From positions 27,402-91,401 of the forward strand of contig JASANC010002240.1 in the NCBI GenBank assembly GCA_030248135.1: 64,000 nucleotides of DNA. Reading direction: 5' to 3'. Under the pieces are notes generated by a model. The model was not told where the DNA came from. It made no database searches and worked only from the letters and a program-made list of their open reading frames with translations. This stretch comes from Theristus sp. LFF4_11. Its lineage: Eukaryota; Nematoda; Chromadorea; Monhysterida; Xyalidae. This document shows positions 1 to 12,683 of this stretch, piece by piece; positions within the stretch are counted from its first letter, which is position 1; each line of letters begins with the position of its first letter. Position numbers and translations under genes: made by a program.

Positions 1-227
1 AACGTTCGTCAGTCCATATGCGAAAGCCTGATTTAGTTCAGCCTCAGTTCAGTTTTCTTCTGCAGTGCACGGCATCATACCAGAGAAGTGTCAGACACCA
101 TGAGGAGGCAAGCCAAAGTTTTAAGTTTTTATTTCTGATTTATTTCAAGTAGTTCCAAGTAGCGAGACCATCCAACTGATTTCTAAAAAAAAGCTTCACT
201 AATTCGATTCATGTTCGTCCAACCAAC

Positions 228-3200
228 CTCATGTTTCTCATTCGTGCGCAGCTGTCCCACCCTGTACTCGTTTGATGTCACGTCCCGCAAAAACCGTATC
301 AACTTTCGGTTGATCGCAGCGGCCACCGGAACGCCCGGCTGAAAACAGGGGCAGACATGTACTCGATCACCTGACAAATGTCATGCGCCACTTTCAATAC
401 TAGTCAACGCTAACGAGCAACATATGATGAAATCCGAGAAACGCGTTCGAAAGGATAACTTAACCAAAACAAACAAAACCCTGAAACAACGTAAATGGCC
501 ATTCGACTCAAGCACAATTCGCTTATGTAAATGTAAATTTAAAGCCGGTTAGTCAAGGAGTTTTCGGCAGCTATCACGTCTTATTTCGCTGTTTAACAAC
601 CACGATCATTCACGAGCCACCCACGAACTATGGGCAGTTGAAGCTGCTCATCTAGCGAGCGCCCACCTTCGCGAGCCATTTCCTCGTCATATTCTGCGGC
701 GGCTGCTGTCGGCTGCTGACGACGGACATGTCCGTGTCGCTGGACTCCATCAAATGACTGCCACCGCCACGCTGTGTCGCGTTATTCGCATTAGCCAGAC
801 CGCCAAACGACGTTGATACGGTGGCGTCACCTGTCGTTTGCGGTTGGCATGGGAAATAAAACCATTTTTTTTCACGGAAATATAAAAAACCGGGTTTTTT
901 TCACCATCCATACCTGTTGTCGACGAGACGCGTGTGCCGCGCATACGATGCACCAACAGGGTCGACCTAAAAAAACCAACGATGGAAACATTTTGGACTG
1001 CTCTAAATCGGAGTCATCGGAGTCAATCGTTCACTGACCAATCGGACTGACTGGCAACAGCCAACAAAGCAATCAAGTCTGCTGTGTTGTGTTGTTTGGT
1101 GATTTGGCACTTAGCATAATTTCACGATCAATAGTAACCTGTGCGTTGGAATTGCGGCCATCAAGTGCACAACAAGCCGTGCTTGATTCAAGTGTACCGC
1201 CTATTTCTATAACAACAAATGCAATTAGCTGATTGGCTGGCGACCACGTGATGCATTGCTGTGATAGACGCGGTCTGTGCACGCATCACGTGTGATCACC
1301 AAGCAATCAGCGAATTGCCGATGATATAGAGATGGACTGCACACAGAACAGCTTTTAAAGCCGCTGTAGCCTATGGCCTAGCACTTGTCCCCCATTGCAG
1401 CGTGCACGCACCTTATACACGGCACACCCATGCACTCGTCGTGGTCGGGCGGCCACCAGGCGGCACTCGGATCATCGTCGTTCGACATCGACGTCACGGC
1501 GCCCTCGAAGAACCAATCAGATTGCTCGTCGTCGCCTGGAAAAGCAACAAGTTTTTTGAAGGCCAGTTCATACTGACGTACGTCAACAACGCGTCACAAT
1601 GGACGGTAGGATGCGAGACGTGCCGGGCCGTACACGCACACGTCAGTATGAACGGGTCTTGCTTGACTTTCCACCATCGCATAAACACATTATGTTGGAA
1701 GAACAAGTGAAATTCCAAATCAACACCACACGAATGTCACCCTCGTGGCCTGGTGGTAGTGCGTTAGACTGCAGTCTGTGCGCTCGGGGGATCGAGCCCC
1801 GCCGAGGGGTGTATAGGCACTTAATGACAGAGAAAACTCGATGGGCGCCCTACTCAATGGCGTTCAGTACGCTTCTCTGGGTTAGCCCTGGCTAAAAACA
1901 TCGCCTAAAACTCACAACAACAACAACAACAACAACAAAAACGAAAATTCAGATCACCCTGACCTTGTTCACCGGGGTCGTCGGTGTTGTAGCGCGCATT
2001 ATCCAAGTCGTCGTCATCGTCACTGCTCGACATCTCGTTGTCACTGGAAAAAAACGAATGGCAGGTTGACGTTGAATGAAATGGATTGTCAGACCAAACT
2101 CATCTCACTGGCAAAAACTCACGATGAATCCCAGAAATCACCACCGTATTATTGTGCACAAAACCACAACAAAACAGATCTTTCGAAAAGCCAGGTTTCC
2201 CGATTTCCCTTTGTGTTAAAAGGCTTGGTTTAGGAATTAGGCTTATTGGTTAGACCAAATTTTTATTTGGTTAGAATTAGCTCACGAGACCAACAACGAC
2301 TCTATTCAGACTTGCGATTAGCTTTATAGGCCATGATTTCTGCTTTTTCACATTTGCGGTGATCTTATGCAAGACCCAAGCGCTCATACACAACACAACG
2401 CGTTTACAAAAGTTTTATTAAACGCTCCCACACTGCTACTTCGTTTGACCAGATGATCCGCAAAAAAACTTGACAGCACCTAGCAGCGGCGTGCATGATC
2501 GTGTCTCCGCCACTCGAGTTGTCGTGTCCATCGTTGCTGACAACCGATGAACGCAAACGAGCGGGGGTGGCCCTTGCCTTGGTCGATGTCGCACCGGCAG
2601 AGGCCACCAGACCATATGTCGGGTTACTGTTGCGACGATGCTTGTTGCCAGCGCTCTTCGACCCCTGCGAAATCACCGTTTTTCAATTTTTTTGCTTTTT
2701 TCGAGCATAAAATGGGACGTCAGTCAAACAAGGCTTGGCCCACATTATCAGTATTCTCGTATCACGTACAGTATGTTTGTATAAACCTGTCATTTTCTTC
2801 GCAGAATACACAGTGCGCGAAAGAGGAATTCACGGATCGTAGTTGCAAGAAAAAACATACTGTAATATATTTTGACAAAAATCGGGTGGTTTGATTTCAA
2901 CCAAACCCGCGACACCTTCGTTTTCTTACTGTAATTCAAGTTCTGTATTCTGCGAAAAAAGCGACAGGTTTAAAAAAATATACCGTAATATCTTGAATTC
3001 ATGATCATCGTTCATGCACGCACCTGGCTGGCCCCGGCCCCACTCGCACCCCCACCGTCGCCACCGCCGCAAACGTCCATGGTCTCCTCGTTGTCATCAA
3101 CCATCGGCTGCACCGTCCACGGCGCGTCGACGGCCATTTTTTTCACGAACCTCTTGCGTCGCTGCGCGCCGGCGGCCGCGTGCGGACCGACGCCCGGCGC

Positions 3201-5726
3201 GACGTAGTTGTCCGGATACGAGTCGGACTCACCTGGAGCAGCAGCGAACGATCAGGTTGCTGTTGTTCATCGCCCATAACAGGTGGGAAAGGCAGTGACA
3301 CGCAATTAGGCCGATCGAGCGGGCTCGGTCGGGTGCGGACGCTGTGTAGGTGCTAAGCTGCGTCGCTGTCCGCAACGATCAGGTAAACATTGCTGGCAGA
3401 TAGCCAAGTTCACACGGACGTATGCGGACCGGCCGTCAACGGCACCTCTTCATACACGGAGGCAGTATGCAATCACACGTGACGTGATGTTGCCCACCGG
3501 AGAACCAGAGACCAGTGCCATCTCATGGTATGGCGGCGGCGTAGTACCGCGCAACGGGATTGTCTGCAAGCTGTGGTACACCGCGGGCGGCGCGGCACAT
3601 CGCAAATGTCCGCGCGTACGGTTCACCCGCGGCATCTGATCCTGATGACCTGATTGGCTGCACCGCGACGCGATCCGGAATGCTAAAAAAAATACTCAGC
3701 TGCGAACCAACCGAGAAAGCCGGGCGCCAGTATCGCAGCCACCGGCGGCTGTGCGTCAGTGTGGCCCGGCATCGGCCGTCTCACAAGCAACCGGGGCTGC
3801 CCGTGACCCGTGCCGCCCGGTTTCAGTCCGACGCTCCTGAGACACAACTGGCTGTGTCGCTGAAAGACAACAAAAGCAAGAACTGTTTTCACTGTCTGAA
3901 AAATTCGTGTCACATCAGGGACTGACGTTCTGAGAGGTTTTTTTGCGCTGAAAACAAAATCGATGAACCAGACGCATGTGTACAACACTGACTGCGTCGT
4001 TTCACCCCGGTTCTGTTTTCTTTCTTCTGTTTCGTTGCGCGCACCACCCACAGTAATCCACCAACCAACCAACCAACGGATCGATCACGGTGGTGGTGTC
4101 CATTTTGTCGGCCGGCCTGCGCATCTGCTGCTTCTGCTGGTTCGACAGGCGGCTTCGCTGTCGCACGACGCCAATGGAGCACGAGTCGCCACTCTCCTCG
4201 CTGCCCGCATCCACGGTCGCCTGTGATCAGTTTTTTTGGTTGTTGGTATGATCAAATCGTTTTTTTTGTGATGGAACTTTTCATTTATGCGATTAATTGG
4301 TTTGCGTCGTGCATTTCAACAACAAAGCAGGTTGCTGATCTGATTATATTCAGATTCGGCCGGGTGATTGATCGAATTCACAGAATGGCATCGCATATCT
4401 AACCAACCAACCAATTCGCATACAAAATACGCGACACAAAATGCAGCAAAAGCAACGATTCCAATCCCGCTCGGGGCAGGCACACGCACACACACGCACT
4501 TCATTATCGGCGAAACTGGCGGTCGCCGTCGCATTGCCAACATCGGCCGCACTTGACTCGGACGCGTTTCGCGGCGTCGTCGTTGTCACTCTGTTTAGTT
4601 TCGTCGTATCCGCCGAGTTTTTCGACGGCCGGTATTGCGATGTAGCAGCGTTACTATTGCGATGTTTCGTGGCAGCACCAGCAGAGCTACTCAACTTAGC
4701 TGCGGAGGAAGTCGCGTGAGTTGGACAGGACGTGCAGTCGGAGTTGTGCGCTGCTGCAAAGTGCACGGTTTTGGTAATCGGGTTTGTCGTTGCCCGATGT
4801 CTCACAACACAAATTATTCATGTTTGTTTGCAGGTCGCCGTGACATTGTAAAATAAGCGCCATTCATAGAAATTCAATCGCCAGCGTCACTTTGCTGACG
4901 CATTCATGGAGCCAAAAAACGTCGCAGCTTTACGTGCGATGTGACGCCTGCGCTGCAGCGCGTGCGAGTGCATGAATGGAGCCTAACGAACAAATTTGCA
5001 TGTTTGCGGCGTGCACGCGCAGACAAAAACAGACAAAAACTGCTATAAATGTCGATGCTGAGGAGGACAAGCCCACCTGCAGCCGAGTGTTGTTGATGCC
5101 GTGAACGGAGGTCATACGGAAACTGGTGTTGTTGCTGTTGCGGTGACACAACATTCGAGTTCGGTGAATTCGTGTCGGATTTCGGTCGATTTCTCGCGGT
5201 ATTTCTTGTTTGTTGCGTCTGTCTAGCGCCACTTTTCGACGACGACGACGATGCGATGTTCACGGCAATCTGCACGTTGACGCAAGAAAATAGTAATGCT
5301 GCAGTTTAGTTGGTCAACCACTCTTCTGCTGTTTGTTTGACTGAACCGAACCACAAACAAAAACAACTTCTTGGCTTGAACTTGTAAGCATCAACGACTT
5401 TCAAAAATTTCGAGCCCCATGGGATGTTTGCGCAAAATCATCATCAAATATTTTCACACTCACTCAATGATCTCACTGACCGGTTTCATTTCGCTGTCGT
5501 TTTTGGTCACCATGAGTTCACCGATTGCTTCTTGTGGAACTCCCATGCTGCCGTCATTTTTCAGAGCATCCATCAAATCGCTCAGCTGGTTGTAAAGCGC
5601 GTCGTCGCCACAATTTTGCTCTCTTGAATGTTGTGCGGACGATCCGGAATTTGTCAGTTTTTGTCGATTTTGGTTGCACAGACGTTCGCGCAGATCCAGC
5701 AGACCCGACCGAACGTCGCCGCTCAT
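228..5726 (-). CDS. GPATCH2: GPATCH2-like protein, ten exons, 3' end off the window
   Basis: Exons on the minus strand: 5481-5726, 5077-5269, 4500-4753, 4052-4220, 3024-3232, 2480-2664, 1964-2043, 1412-1535, 667-757, 228-338. Every junction has GT-AG signals and reading phase is kept through all ten (554 codons). The exon ending at 1964 is acidic (DNEMSSSDDDDD) and the next opens GDDEQSDWFFEG, the hallmark block of GPATCH2/GPATCH2L proteins. Upstream, ESDSYPDN followed by RRKRFVKKMAVD matches the family's basic patch. Near the N-terminus, LYNQLSDLMDAL resembles its short helical start. Family members are nuclear proteins with a C-terminal G-patch, a module that binds and activates DEAH-box helicases; here that part must lie left of base 1. 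The start is the ATG at 5724-5726; the open frame goes a little further up but without an ATG. The donor of the exon ending near 4052 is uncertain (4052 or ~4067). The 5481 donor was chosen because the GTGAGT at 5463 would break the frame. A SINE sits in the intron between 1535 and 1964. Confidence 0.82.
1205..1330. repeat. Palindromic ATTGGCTGG/TGATGCAT-type MITE
   Basis: The arms AGCTGATTGGCTGGCGACCA and the reverse of TGATCACCAAGCAATCAGCG face each other around a short spacer with CACGTGATGCAT motifs. Better preserved relatives are at 44659-44826 and 58516-58681. Confidence 0.5.
1568..1662. repeat. Short inverted-repeat element with CGTCAGTATGAACGG ends
   Basis: The left arm reads TTCATACTGACGTACGTC and the right arm is its near-complement ending ACGTCAGTATGAACGGG. 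The same termini bound 56080-56265 and occur singly near 24173-24200, 29648 and 38545. It is probably a MITE family; I could not define a target duplication. Confidence 0.5.
1739..1940 (+). mobile_element. tRNA-derived SINE, copy 1
   Basis: The head (1739-1813) folds as a tRNA: acceptor arm ACCCTCG pairs with CGAGGGG, an A-box-like TGGCCTGGTGGT, and a B box GGATCGAGCCC. An unrelated body of about 100 bases follows and ends in a (CAA)n tail at about 1915-1938. A second copy lies inverted at 42990-43165 and shares both head and body, which separates a SINE from a lone tRNA gene. It lies in an intron of the GPATCH2-like gene in the opposite orientation. Confidence 0.85.
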
Positions 5727-5786
5727 TTTGTGCCTCCCTTCCCTTGTCAAACAAAAATGAAAATATTTTTCCTAACGGGTATTACC

Positions 5787-6464
5787 TAGGGTTGTTAAAA
5801 AAAACAAAAATCGTCATTTTTGTTTTTTTTTTAAAAAAAAAAATTTTTTTTTTAAAAAAAAAATTTCAAAAATCAAAGTTGTGCTAAATCAATCAGGGAG
5901 TCCGAAGAACCACATATGATATGCAAGCGCCTCCCGAATGACTCCCGTATGGCGGAACTTTGCAGATTTTGTTTTGGTGACCTCAATTACCCCTTTTCCA
6001 AACCGTCACCATGCCTCTTCTTGTGTTTTGACCTCCAAAACGTCACTAATTGTCCCCAGCTAAGCTAATGCTAAAGTGAAGACAAACATACCGCCTTGAA
6101 ATTCGATCAATTCTTCTGATGGTGTCGCGACGACACGACACGAAGCAGCAACCAGACAACGTAGCGCTTGCAAACGGAGCAGCGAGCACAATCGGACGCT
6201 CTGCGAGGCGAATCGTCACCTTATCTGCATCGGAAATGGTAGGCTAAGCTTTGGGACGCTCAAAAACTTCATCGCAGATGTTGTCGAAGCCTAAAATCAG
6301 TCGGTAAAACGGCCCAAAATCGACTGCTAAAGGTTTTACGAGGTATAATCAAAGAAAATTTTTGTTGAACTTTCGAAAAATTGTGCCAAAATTGCATTTT
6401 TGTTTTTTTTTTAATCACTTTTTTTTTTAAAAAAAAAAATTTTCATTTTTGTTTAACAACCCTA
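5787..6464. mobile_element. hAT-type non-autonomous transposon (MITE)
   Basis: The element is 678 bp with terminal inverted repeats TAGGGTTGTTAAA, extended by A/T runs. It is flanked by a perfect 8-bp target duplication GTATTACC at 5779-5786 and 6465-6472. The 8-bp duplication and the TAGGGTTG ends are typical of the hAT superfamily. No transposase ORF is visible. It stands about 60 bp upstream of the ATG of the GPATCH2-like gene, so it lies in that gene's promoter or 5' UTR. Confidence 0.85.
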
Positions 6465-6533
6465 GTATTACCTATTTCGATGCTTCGGTATCGTATCACT
6501 ACTTTTGTACGATAAACGTTGGATCGTTGGATC

Positions 6534-8075
6534 CAGTAGCGAAAGTGCGGGGGGGGTGGGGGGGGGTCCACCCCCCCCTCAGCCGAAAATCCTGCCCGTG
6601 CACGGTAGGGATAGGGGAAAAAAATCCGAATTTTTTTTTTGAATTAAAAATTTTTTTTTTTTAATTTTTTTTTACAAGTTAGGTTTGTTCGAAGCGTCTC
6701 GTCGAGCTGAGTTCATCTAGACTATTTTCAGAACGATCCGGAAAACTATAAGAGCGAAAATCGTGTTTTATTGAAATTATGTCCATTTCATAGAGGGAAA
6801 GTTGCATTTTCAACAGTAAAACAGGGCAATTTTTCACGTGTACTTGAATATTGAACCGTTCTTAGTGGTTCCTCTTTAGAAAATTACCAAAATTTGACTG
6901 TGTTCAAAAATTCCTGTTTGCTGTAGCTAAGTCGGCAACCCCTGTCGACCCGGTCGCCCCCCCCCCAAGACACTTACTTTCAGGTTCAACCAGCTATGCT
7001 ATCTGCCACATGGCGAGAGCCCACTCTTCAAATCATCGTATCGAAAACACGTACCATGATTTCGCGATCACGTTGCGGGCAACTGACAGACGCAAGTTTA
7101 ACACGTTAGTTTAGCTCAGCACACAAGTTTTAACATGTGGCCATGTTATCGGGTATCTGAAAAACGGTCGTGTGATGTGGTATTAACCAACATCCCCGCT
7201 CCAATTGTTTAACAATATATCGCACAACTCCATTGTAGACCTATAACGTACGCCAATCAACAAGATATCATGTTCATCTCATGGCCTACCGACTGAAAAA
7301 ACATGTTCTAAGTTGCAAGAAAACGATTTCTGAAACGATATTTCAATTCAGTTAAGTCATTTCAACGCTAAAAATTGACTCTAGAAGTCATCCAAATCGA
7401 AAAACATGGAGTACGTCGGTCAAAATGACCAAATAATGACATGTACCTAAGCACACAAAGAAGTTGGGAAGAAAATTTGGTTTGAACTTTCAAAAAATTA
7501 TGCCATAAATCGAATTTTCAGAGCAAAGTAGAAGAAAAATTTTTCAAATTTTTTTTTTAAGTTTAAAAAAAAAATCCAAATTTTTTTTTTTAAACGAAAA
7601 AAAAATAAAAAAAAATTTTTTTTCAAAGCCCCTAACCCTAGTGCACGGGCAGATACCCGTGTACCCCCCCTCCCCCCCTTTACCTCGACACGGGTACTAG
7701 ACTCCCCCCCACCCCCCTCCGCGAGAAAACACGGGATCGCACCCCCCCTCACGGTGGTCAATCTCATCTCAATTTTTTTCCAAAAATACCGTAATTTTTG
7801 CATTTTTCTTGACGTTTGTGTCTGTCCCTGCATAGATTTTGTTGTTTCTGACCAAACAAGCAGCTTGCTTGCACAAAATATTCTGTATTTTACAAGAATT
7901 TCTGTGTTTTTCTAAGGCAAAAATTTGGTATTACCCGTGCGATCCCGTGCACCCCCCCCTCACGAAATTTTTCTGCCAGTGCACCCCCCCCCCCTCACCG
8001 AGAAGGCACCTGACCCCCCCCCTCTAAAATTAGGCAAACACCCCCCCCTCACCCGAGGTCCCGCTTTCGCTACTG
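6534..8075. mobile_element. G/C-run element flanked by a 16-bp duplication
   Basis: The ends are inverted CAGTAGCGAAAG at 6534 and CTTTCGCTACTG at 8064-8075. The flanks are identical 16-mers, GTTGGATCGTTGGATC, at 6518-6533 and 8076-8091. Inside are runs of 7-12 G or C near both ends, A/T homopolymer tracts, and no convincing ORF. The right portion (7826-8075) is repeated inverted at 35554-36385. The element class is not recognised. Confidence 0.7.
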
Positions 8076-8091
8076 GTTGGATCGTTGGATC

Positions 8092-9080
8092 TTTTAAATT
8101 GAATAAAAAAACAAAAAATGCCGATTTTTTAATTTAAAGTTTTTTTTCTCTAATATGCTCTGAAAACCTCGTTTTTGGCACAATTTTCGAAAGTCGCAAG
8201 GCTTGGCTTAATATTTCCGATGCAGCCACAGTGACTGACAGCCATTTTGCCTCACATTGTGAATTCTGAGCGTCCGAGTTGCGCATGCACCGTCTGCAAG
8301 CGCTACTTTGTCTGGCTGCTGTTTCGTGTCGTGTCGTCGTGGCGTCGATGAAAACAAAACACGCCGCACGGCCAAAATGCGCCGCAAGGGAAGCACGCCG
8401 CATGCCAAAATACGCCGCAGAAAATATGCACATGGCAAATTCAAAATACGCCGCAAACAAAATTCGCCACAATCATTAAAACTGCTCAAAATCACACGGA
8501 AACAGCATAATTAAACGAAAGTTGACTCAGATTTAATGAAACTAGACATAATCACAACAAAAAAATACATTTTCCAGGGTTTAACTGTTATTTGACAACG
8601 TGCTAAGTGTGTGCGGGGATCAGAAGTTGATACGAAAGTTGTTCTTTATTACCACTGCAATAGAAATGGGAAATTATATTTTGTGAGTTTTGGAACACAC
8701 CCAACCGCAGCTTGTGGTATTGTATTGTGCACAGCTCGAGAAGTTGGGTGACAGACTTTCGGCGGTCATCGTTGCAGCAGATTTTCAATGCAGCAGCAGG
8801 CAGCAGTGTTACCCAGATTTTATTTCGCAATATAGAGCCCCTCGAGCTGTGGTTGGTGTCGATCGAAAGGCCAGCTTCCAGGCTACACGCACATGTATAA
8901 CTCGGCAAATAAAGTGCAGTTTTTATATGAAAAAACAGTCGTAAAAAATATGTCACACGCGCGCGCACTCGTTGCAAAGACGTTGCTTCACTTTTCTCCA
9001 TGAAAACAAAACGACATTCTTTGGGCAACATATGCCAATAAAGTACTCGTGAACCGGGATACGATGAGCCATCGATGAGC
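8092..9080. other. No gene seen
   Basis: The stretch has poly-A/T tracts near 8100-8150 and a short stretch (8370-8470) in which AATACGCCGCA-like units recur. Related GCGGCGTATTT motifs occur near 10040-10075. The ORFs across it lack splice context or a recognisable domain. Confidence 0.4.
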
Positions 9081-9082
9081 TC

Positions 9083-9580
9083 AAACTACAAACGACACTT
9101 TGACGTGTTGCCGGTTGTTTGCTGAGTTGATTGAGCCGTCGATCGTCGAAATCGGTCGAGCACAGCGCCGGCAGAGTCGCGTGACAGGTCGGCGCACAAC
9201 ACACATGTCGTGAAATGCATCATTTGCCAACACATAACGTCGCCTAGATCACGATTTCCTCGACCGATTTTGACGATCGACGGCTCAATCAACTCAGCAG
9301 AGCATCCGAAACACGATGATGTGTCGTTTGTAGTTGGTTTTTGTTTTGTTCAACATTGGTTTGTGTGCAATAAAAAATTCATGAAAAAACACACAACACC
9401 AATTTATGGTGGTTTGGGATTTTCTCGATCCGAAACCGGTTCCGATCTCGAAACCGCCGAAACAAACCACAAACGACACATTGACGTGTTGCCGGTTGTT
9501 TTCTGAGTTGATTGAGCCGTCGATCGTCGAAATCGGTCGAGCACAGCGCTGGCAGAGTCGCGTGACAGGTCGGCGCACAG
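9083..9580. repeat. Inverted plus direct repeat cluster
   Basis: A unit of about 80-115 bases containing TTGAGCCGTCGATCGTCG occurs directly at 9083-9200, inverted at 9243-9335, and directly again at 9464-9580. The first two could form a hairpin with a loop of about 50-80 bases. Apparent ORFs through it are by-products of the repeats. Confidence 0.75.
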
Positions 9581-10089
9581 CTTTTTTGTCTGCAATAAAA
9601 TCAAAAAATCTTGACTACGGTTGACATTGTCGTCGCATTGACAATAATTTTCGCCGTCAAATTAAAAGGAGTTGGGCTGGGCAAAGCGAAAAGTAGAACG
9701 GCTTTGTGTTCCAGTCCGAGATTGCAATTTGCGGCAAAGCGGAACGAAAAATGAAAAAGGTGATTGGGATTGATTGGTTCACTTCACAGAAATAGAGGTA
9801 AACTTGAATATTTCAGAAACTTTCGCTCTGTTTGTTCAATGTCCTTCAAGCATCGGCGTCTTTCGTCAGCTACCGTAAACCAATTTTGAATTCCCGCGTA
9901 TCTGTAAAATATATTCTGGAGTTGGCGACCTAAAATGAGACAAAAAGAAGTTTTTTTCAATCTATTTCTATGAAAATGGGATTGGATTGGGATTGCTGAC
10001 AGCTTACTTAACCGCCAAAAACAAATTTCAAAAAACTGCGGCGTGTTTATTTCTGGCGGCGTATTTCCTATTTGCCGTTTGGATTGACA

Positions 10090-10350
10090 TTCTTCATTGT
10101 AATTTCAAAGATTTTGCAGCAAAATTTAGCGTTTTTCCTTCAAAATTTAAGCGAAAAAATCTCATGGGTGGGGTGGGGGGTGTGCACCCCCCCCCCAGAA
10201 AATTTTCTACAATAGTGCACCCCCCATGGCCCCCGCCTGGGGTGGGGGTGTCACTGTACCATGACTGATACCCCCCCACTGAAAAATTTTCGGCACCCCC
10301 CCCCCCCACGTGACGACACCCCCCCCCCCTCGAAAATTTGCTTTCGCCTT
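10090..10350. repeat. G/C-run repeat shared with 35980-36240
   Basis: Positions 10093-10165 match 35968-36038 closely (TTGCAGCAAAATTT, then TCCTTCAAAATTTAAGCG) and both lead straight into long G/C runs. The right edge, CTTTCGCCTTCGGTACTG, resembles the CTTTCGCTACTG end of the element at 6534-8075. Confidence 0.6.
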
Positions 10351-12092
10351 CGGTACTGATTCTGGATTGATTTATTGACTGTTTTCAGCCTTGGTGAGTG
10401 ATGATCGACTCGCGCATTGAAGTACTTGAGCGTCGCAAAGGCTAGTTCAACAAATTCCGATGCCGCTAAGGTGAGATAGAAGCAGAGAACTCACATTTAC
10501 GCATCGTTTTTCAGGATCTCGAAAGGTCGAAATTGCACCGTCTGCCACTGCAAGCGTCACTTCGTTGGTTGCTCGTTGCTGTTTCGCCTCGTGTCATCAG
10601 TATGATCACACCGGTTTGTTGTTGAACTTGTTTCCGTGTTATTTGAGGTGAATTGAGAGGCAAAACACGAGACGTGATGTCGTCGGTGGGAAAATGGGGT
10701 CGCCGAAACCAAGTCGAAATTTTCACCCTCCTCCCATATGAGTGGGGGTCATATGGTAAGTCGGTGGCTCCTCAGATGGTGATATTCGGACTCCCTGAAA
10801 AATTCTGAACAACTTTCATTTAAAAAAAATTAAAAAATTTTTTTTAAAGAAAAGAATAGGAATTTTTTTTTTCTTGACATCTCTGGCCGTCCCATCGTCG
10901 TCGGACGAACGAATTTGAAATGATAAAGTGGTTTCGTTTTCGTGGTTTCGAATTACTTATTCCATGACAGAGATGATGGGGGTGCGGTGGTCGGTGGTGA
11001 TGTTGGTGTCCGGTGGGTGAGTTTCAAAGGGGAAGTAGGGGGTGGCAATGGCAAACCGTGGCTGACTGGACAATCGCTGTCTACGCAATGATTTATGCTT
11101 TTTGATTTCTGTTTTCAGTTTTCGTGCTTTCTTTTTGTTTTTCTTCGTCTCTCTGTTTTATTTTGTAACTGAAAAAAAATTCTGAAAACCAGCCAGAAGT
11201 TTGCTTGAGCAAGAGCTTTCCACAAACCGAGTCTCAACCAAAGTCAAGCTTTCAATAAAACGGGTACGGTATGGCCGGTTAAACATGGCAGCTTTTTTCA
11301 GGGTGCAAGGCGCGCGCGAATTTTGAATGAAAGAAAAACGACGTTCAGAAACTGAATTATGTGCCAAATTTGATGCATTTTTTTGAACTGATGGATTATC
11401 CGCGCTATTCTGTTCATTCTTTATCCCTTGTACACATGATTGGGAATTACGTTGGCTTTTTTGAAAAAGACAACTCCTAGTCTGCGGCTGATCCCGCCTT
11501 GATGGACTGCCTCATTTATTCGGCCATACTGTAAGAAAATCTTTGTAAGCTTGCTTAAAATGTAGAATAAATTAATCTTTTTAATGACAATCCACAAATG
11601 ACGATTTTTTTGTTGACCGCGATTGTCCATGCCACGACTGTCCAAGTCGCGATTTTCTGGGTTGCTGTTGTGCGCACGCTATTCGAGCAGGTGGCGGAGC
11701 AAAAACTAAAAAGACGAGACCAACGCTGCGGCCTGTTTGCTCTGTTTATTTTTTTAGGAAATCTGAACGAAATGCCAGTTCACTGCAAGTCATCAATCAC
11801 TGACCAGTCGGTCTTTTTTCGCAAGAATGCGGGATGCTCCGCTAAAACTGTTAAGACAGCATGAGATACGGAGACCCATAAAACAACGTAAAACATAAAG
11901 ACACACAAAAAACAAATCAGTACGTCGCACACAAAAAAGAAAAAAGAAAAAACGAAAAAGGAAAAATACACGGACACGAAAAAAGGCAAAGGGAAAAAGA
12001 AAGAAAAAATGTACGGATTTCAAAAAAAAAATAAATAAATAAATAAATAAAAAAAATAAATAAATAAAAAAAAATAAATAAAAAAAACACAT
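10351..12092. other. No gene seen; A-rich low-complexity tract
   Basis: About 11890-12085 is an A-rich tract grading into (AAAT)n; the long Phe-rich minus-strand ORFs there are translations of this tract. Positions 10740-10830 resemble the end of the hAT MITE interior (TTCGGACTCCCTGA next to A/T runs). Nothing else is supported. Confidence 0.5.
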
Positions 12093-12683
12093 TCACATGA
12101 GAACCTCTGACACAATTTTGCCATGCTTGTTGTTTGCGATTTTATGTAGAACTTCAGACACAATAGTGCGATCATTAACGGTACGCTTGAAACGTGGTAT
12201 TGGCAGTGAAACAACGGATTGACTCAAACAGTTGTATGCAGCACCAATCGATAAAAGGGCGCCTGAGACCGCACGTTTACAGGTTTGCCTTGGAATCACA
12301 ATAGCACGATGGTGGTTTGTACGAGCACTTATACGTTTGTTACTTGAAGACAGAAGGCTCAACTCAAAGCATGAGCCGTCACGAATCAGACATTTGTGCA
12401 GATATGACAAGCGATGTGCAAAAACGGACTGAAACAAAGGTACAATACCACAACTGTCACACAGAGTTTCATAGCTTGTATCACGATTGAAATTGCGAGT
12501 CAACAGCCGAAGAGCAAAACTCTGAACGCGTTCAAGCTTGACACGATCTTTTTCAAAAGATCTGTCTGTCAAAGGTTCAGAATTTTCGCAAAGTTGACAC
12601 TCAAAACGCTTGCTCACAACAAGCCATTCCGCGGTGCCGGCAAGTGTGTCAACCTGCTCGAAACCGCAAACAGTGAACTTCAT
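12093..12683 (-). mobile_element. Non-LTR retrotransposon (LINE) 3' fragment
   Basis: A 196-codon minus-strand ORF contains LERVQSFALRLLTRNF, then SYETLCDSCGIVPLFQS and HRLSYLHKCLIRDG. This is the pattern found after the reverse-transcriptase domain of jockey/CR1/RTE-like LINEs (LExVQrrA...Y..L...g..pL..RR...L). No catalytic FADD-type motif is present, so this is a truncated remnant. The strand downstream in its sense is T-rich, so no intact poly-A tail is seen. Confidence 0.6.

Noticed and set aside
1739..1813. Functional tRNA gene
   Set aside because: The tRNA-like part is followed by a body shared with another copy, and the stems carry mismatches. It is a SINE head.
4494..4800. Alternative Cys-rich frame in exon 3 of the GPATCH2-like gene
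   Set aside because: The other frame (KCGRCWQCDGD) looked zinc-finger-like, but it cannot be joined in phase to neighbouring exons, whereas the chosen frame can.
9083..9624. Several repeated 70-95 aa ORFs
   Set aside because: They come from the inverted and direct repeat units read in different orientations.
11780..12092. Phe-rich membrane protein on the minus strand
   Set aside because: This is a translation of the A-rich (AAAT)n tract.
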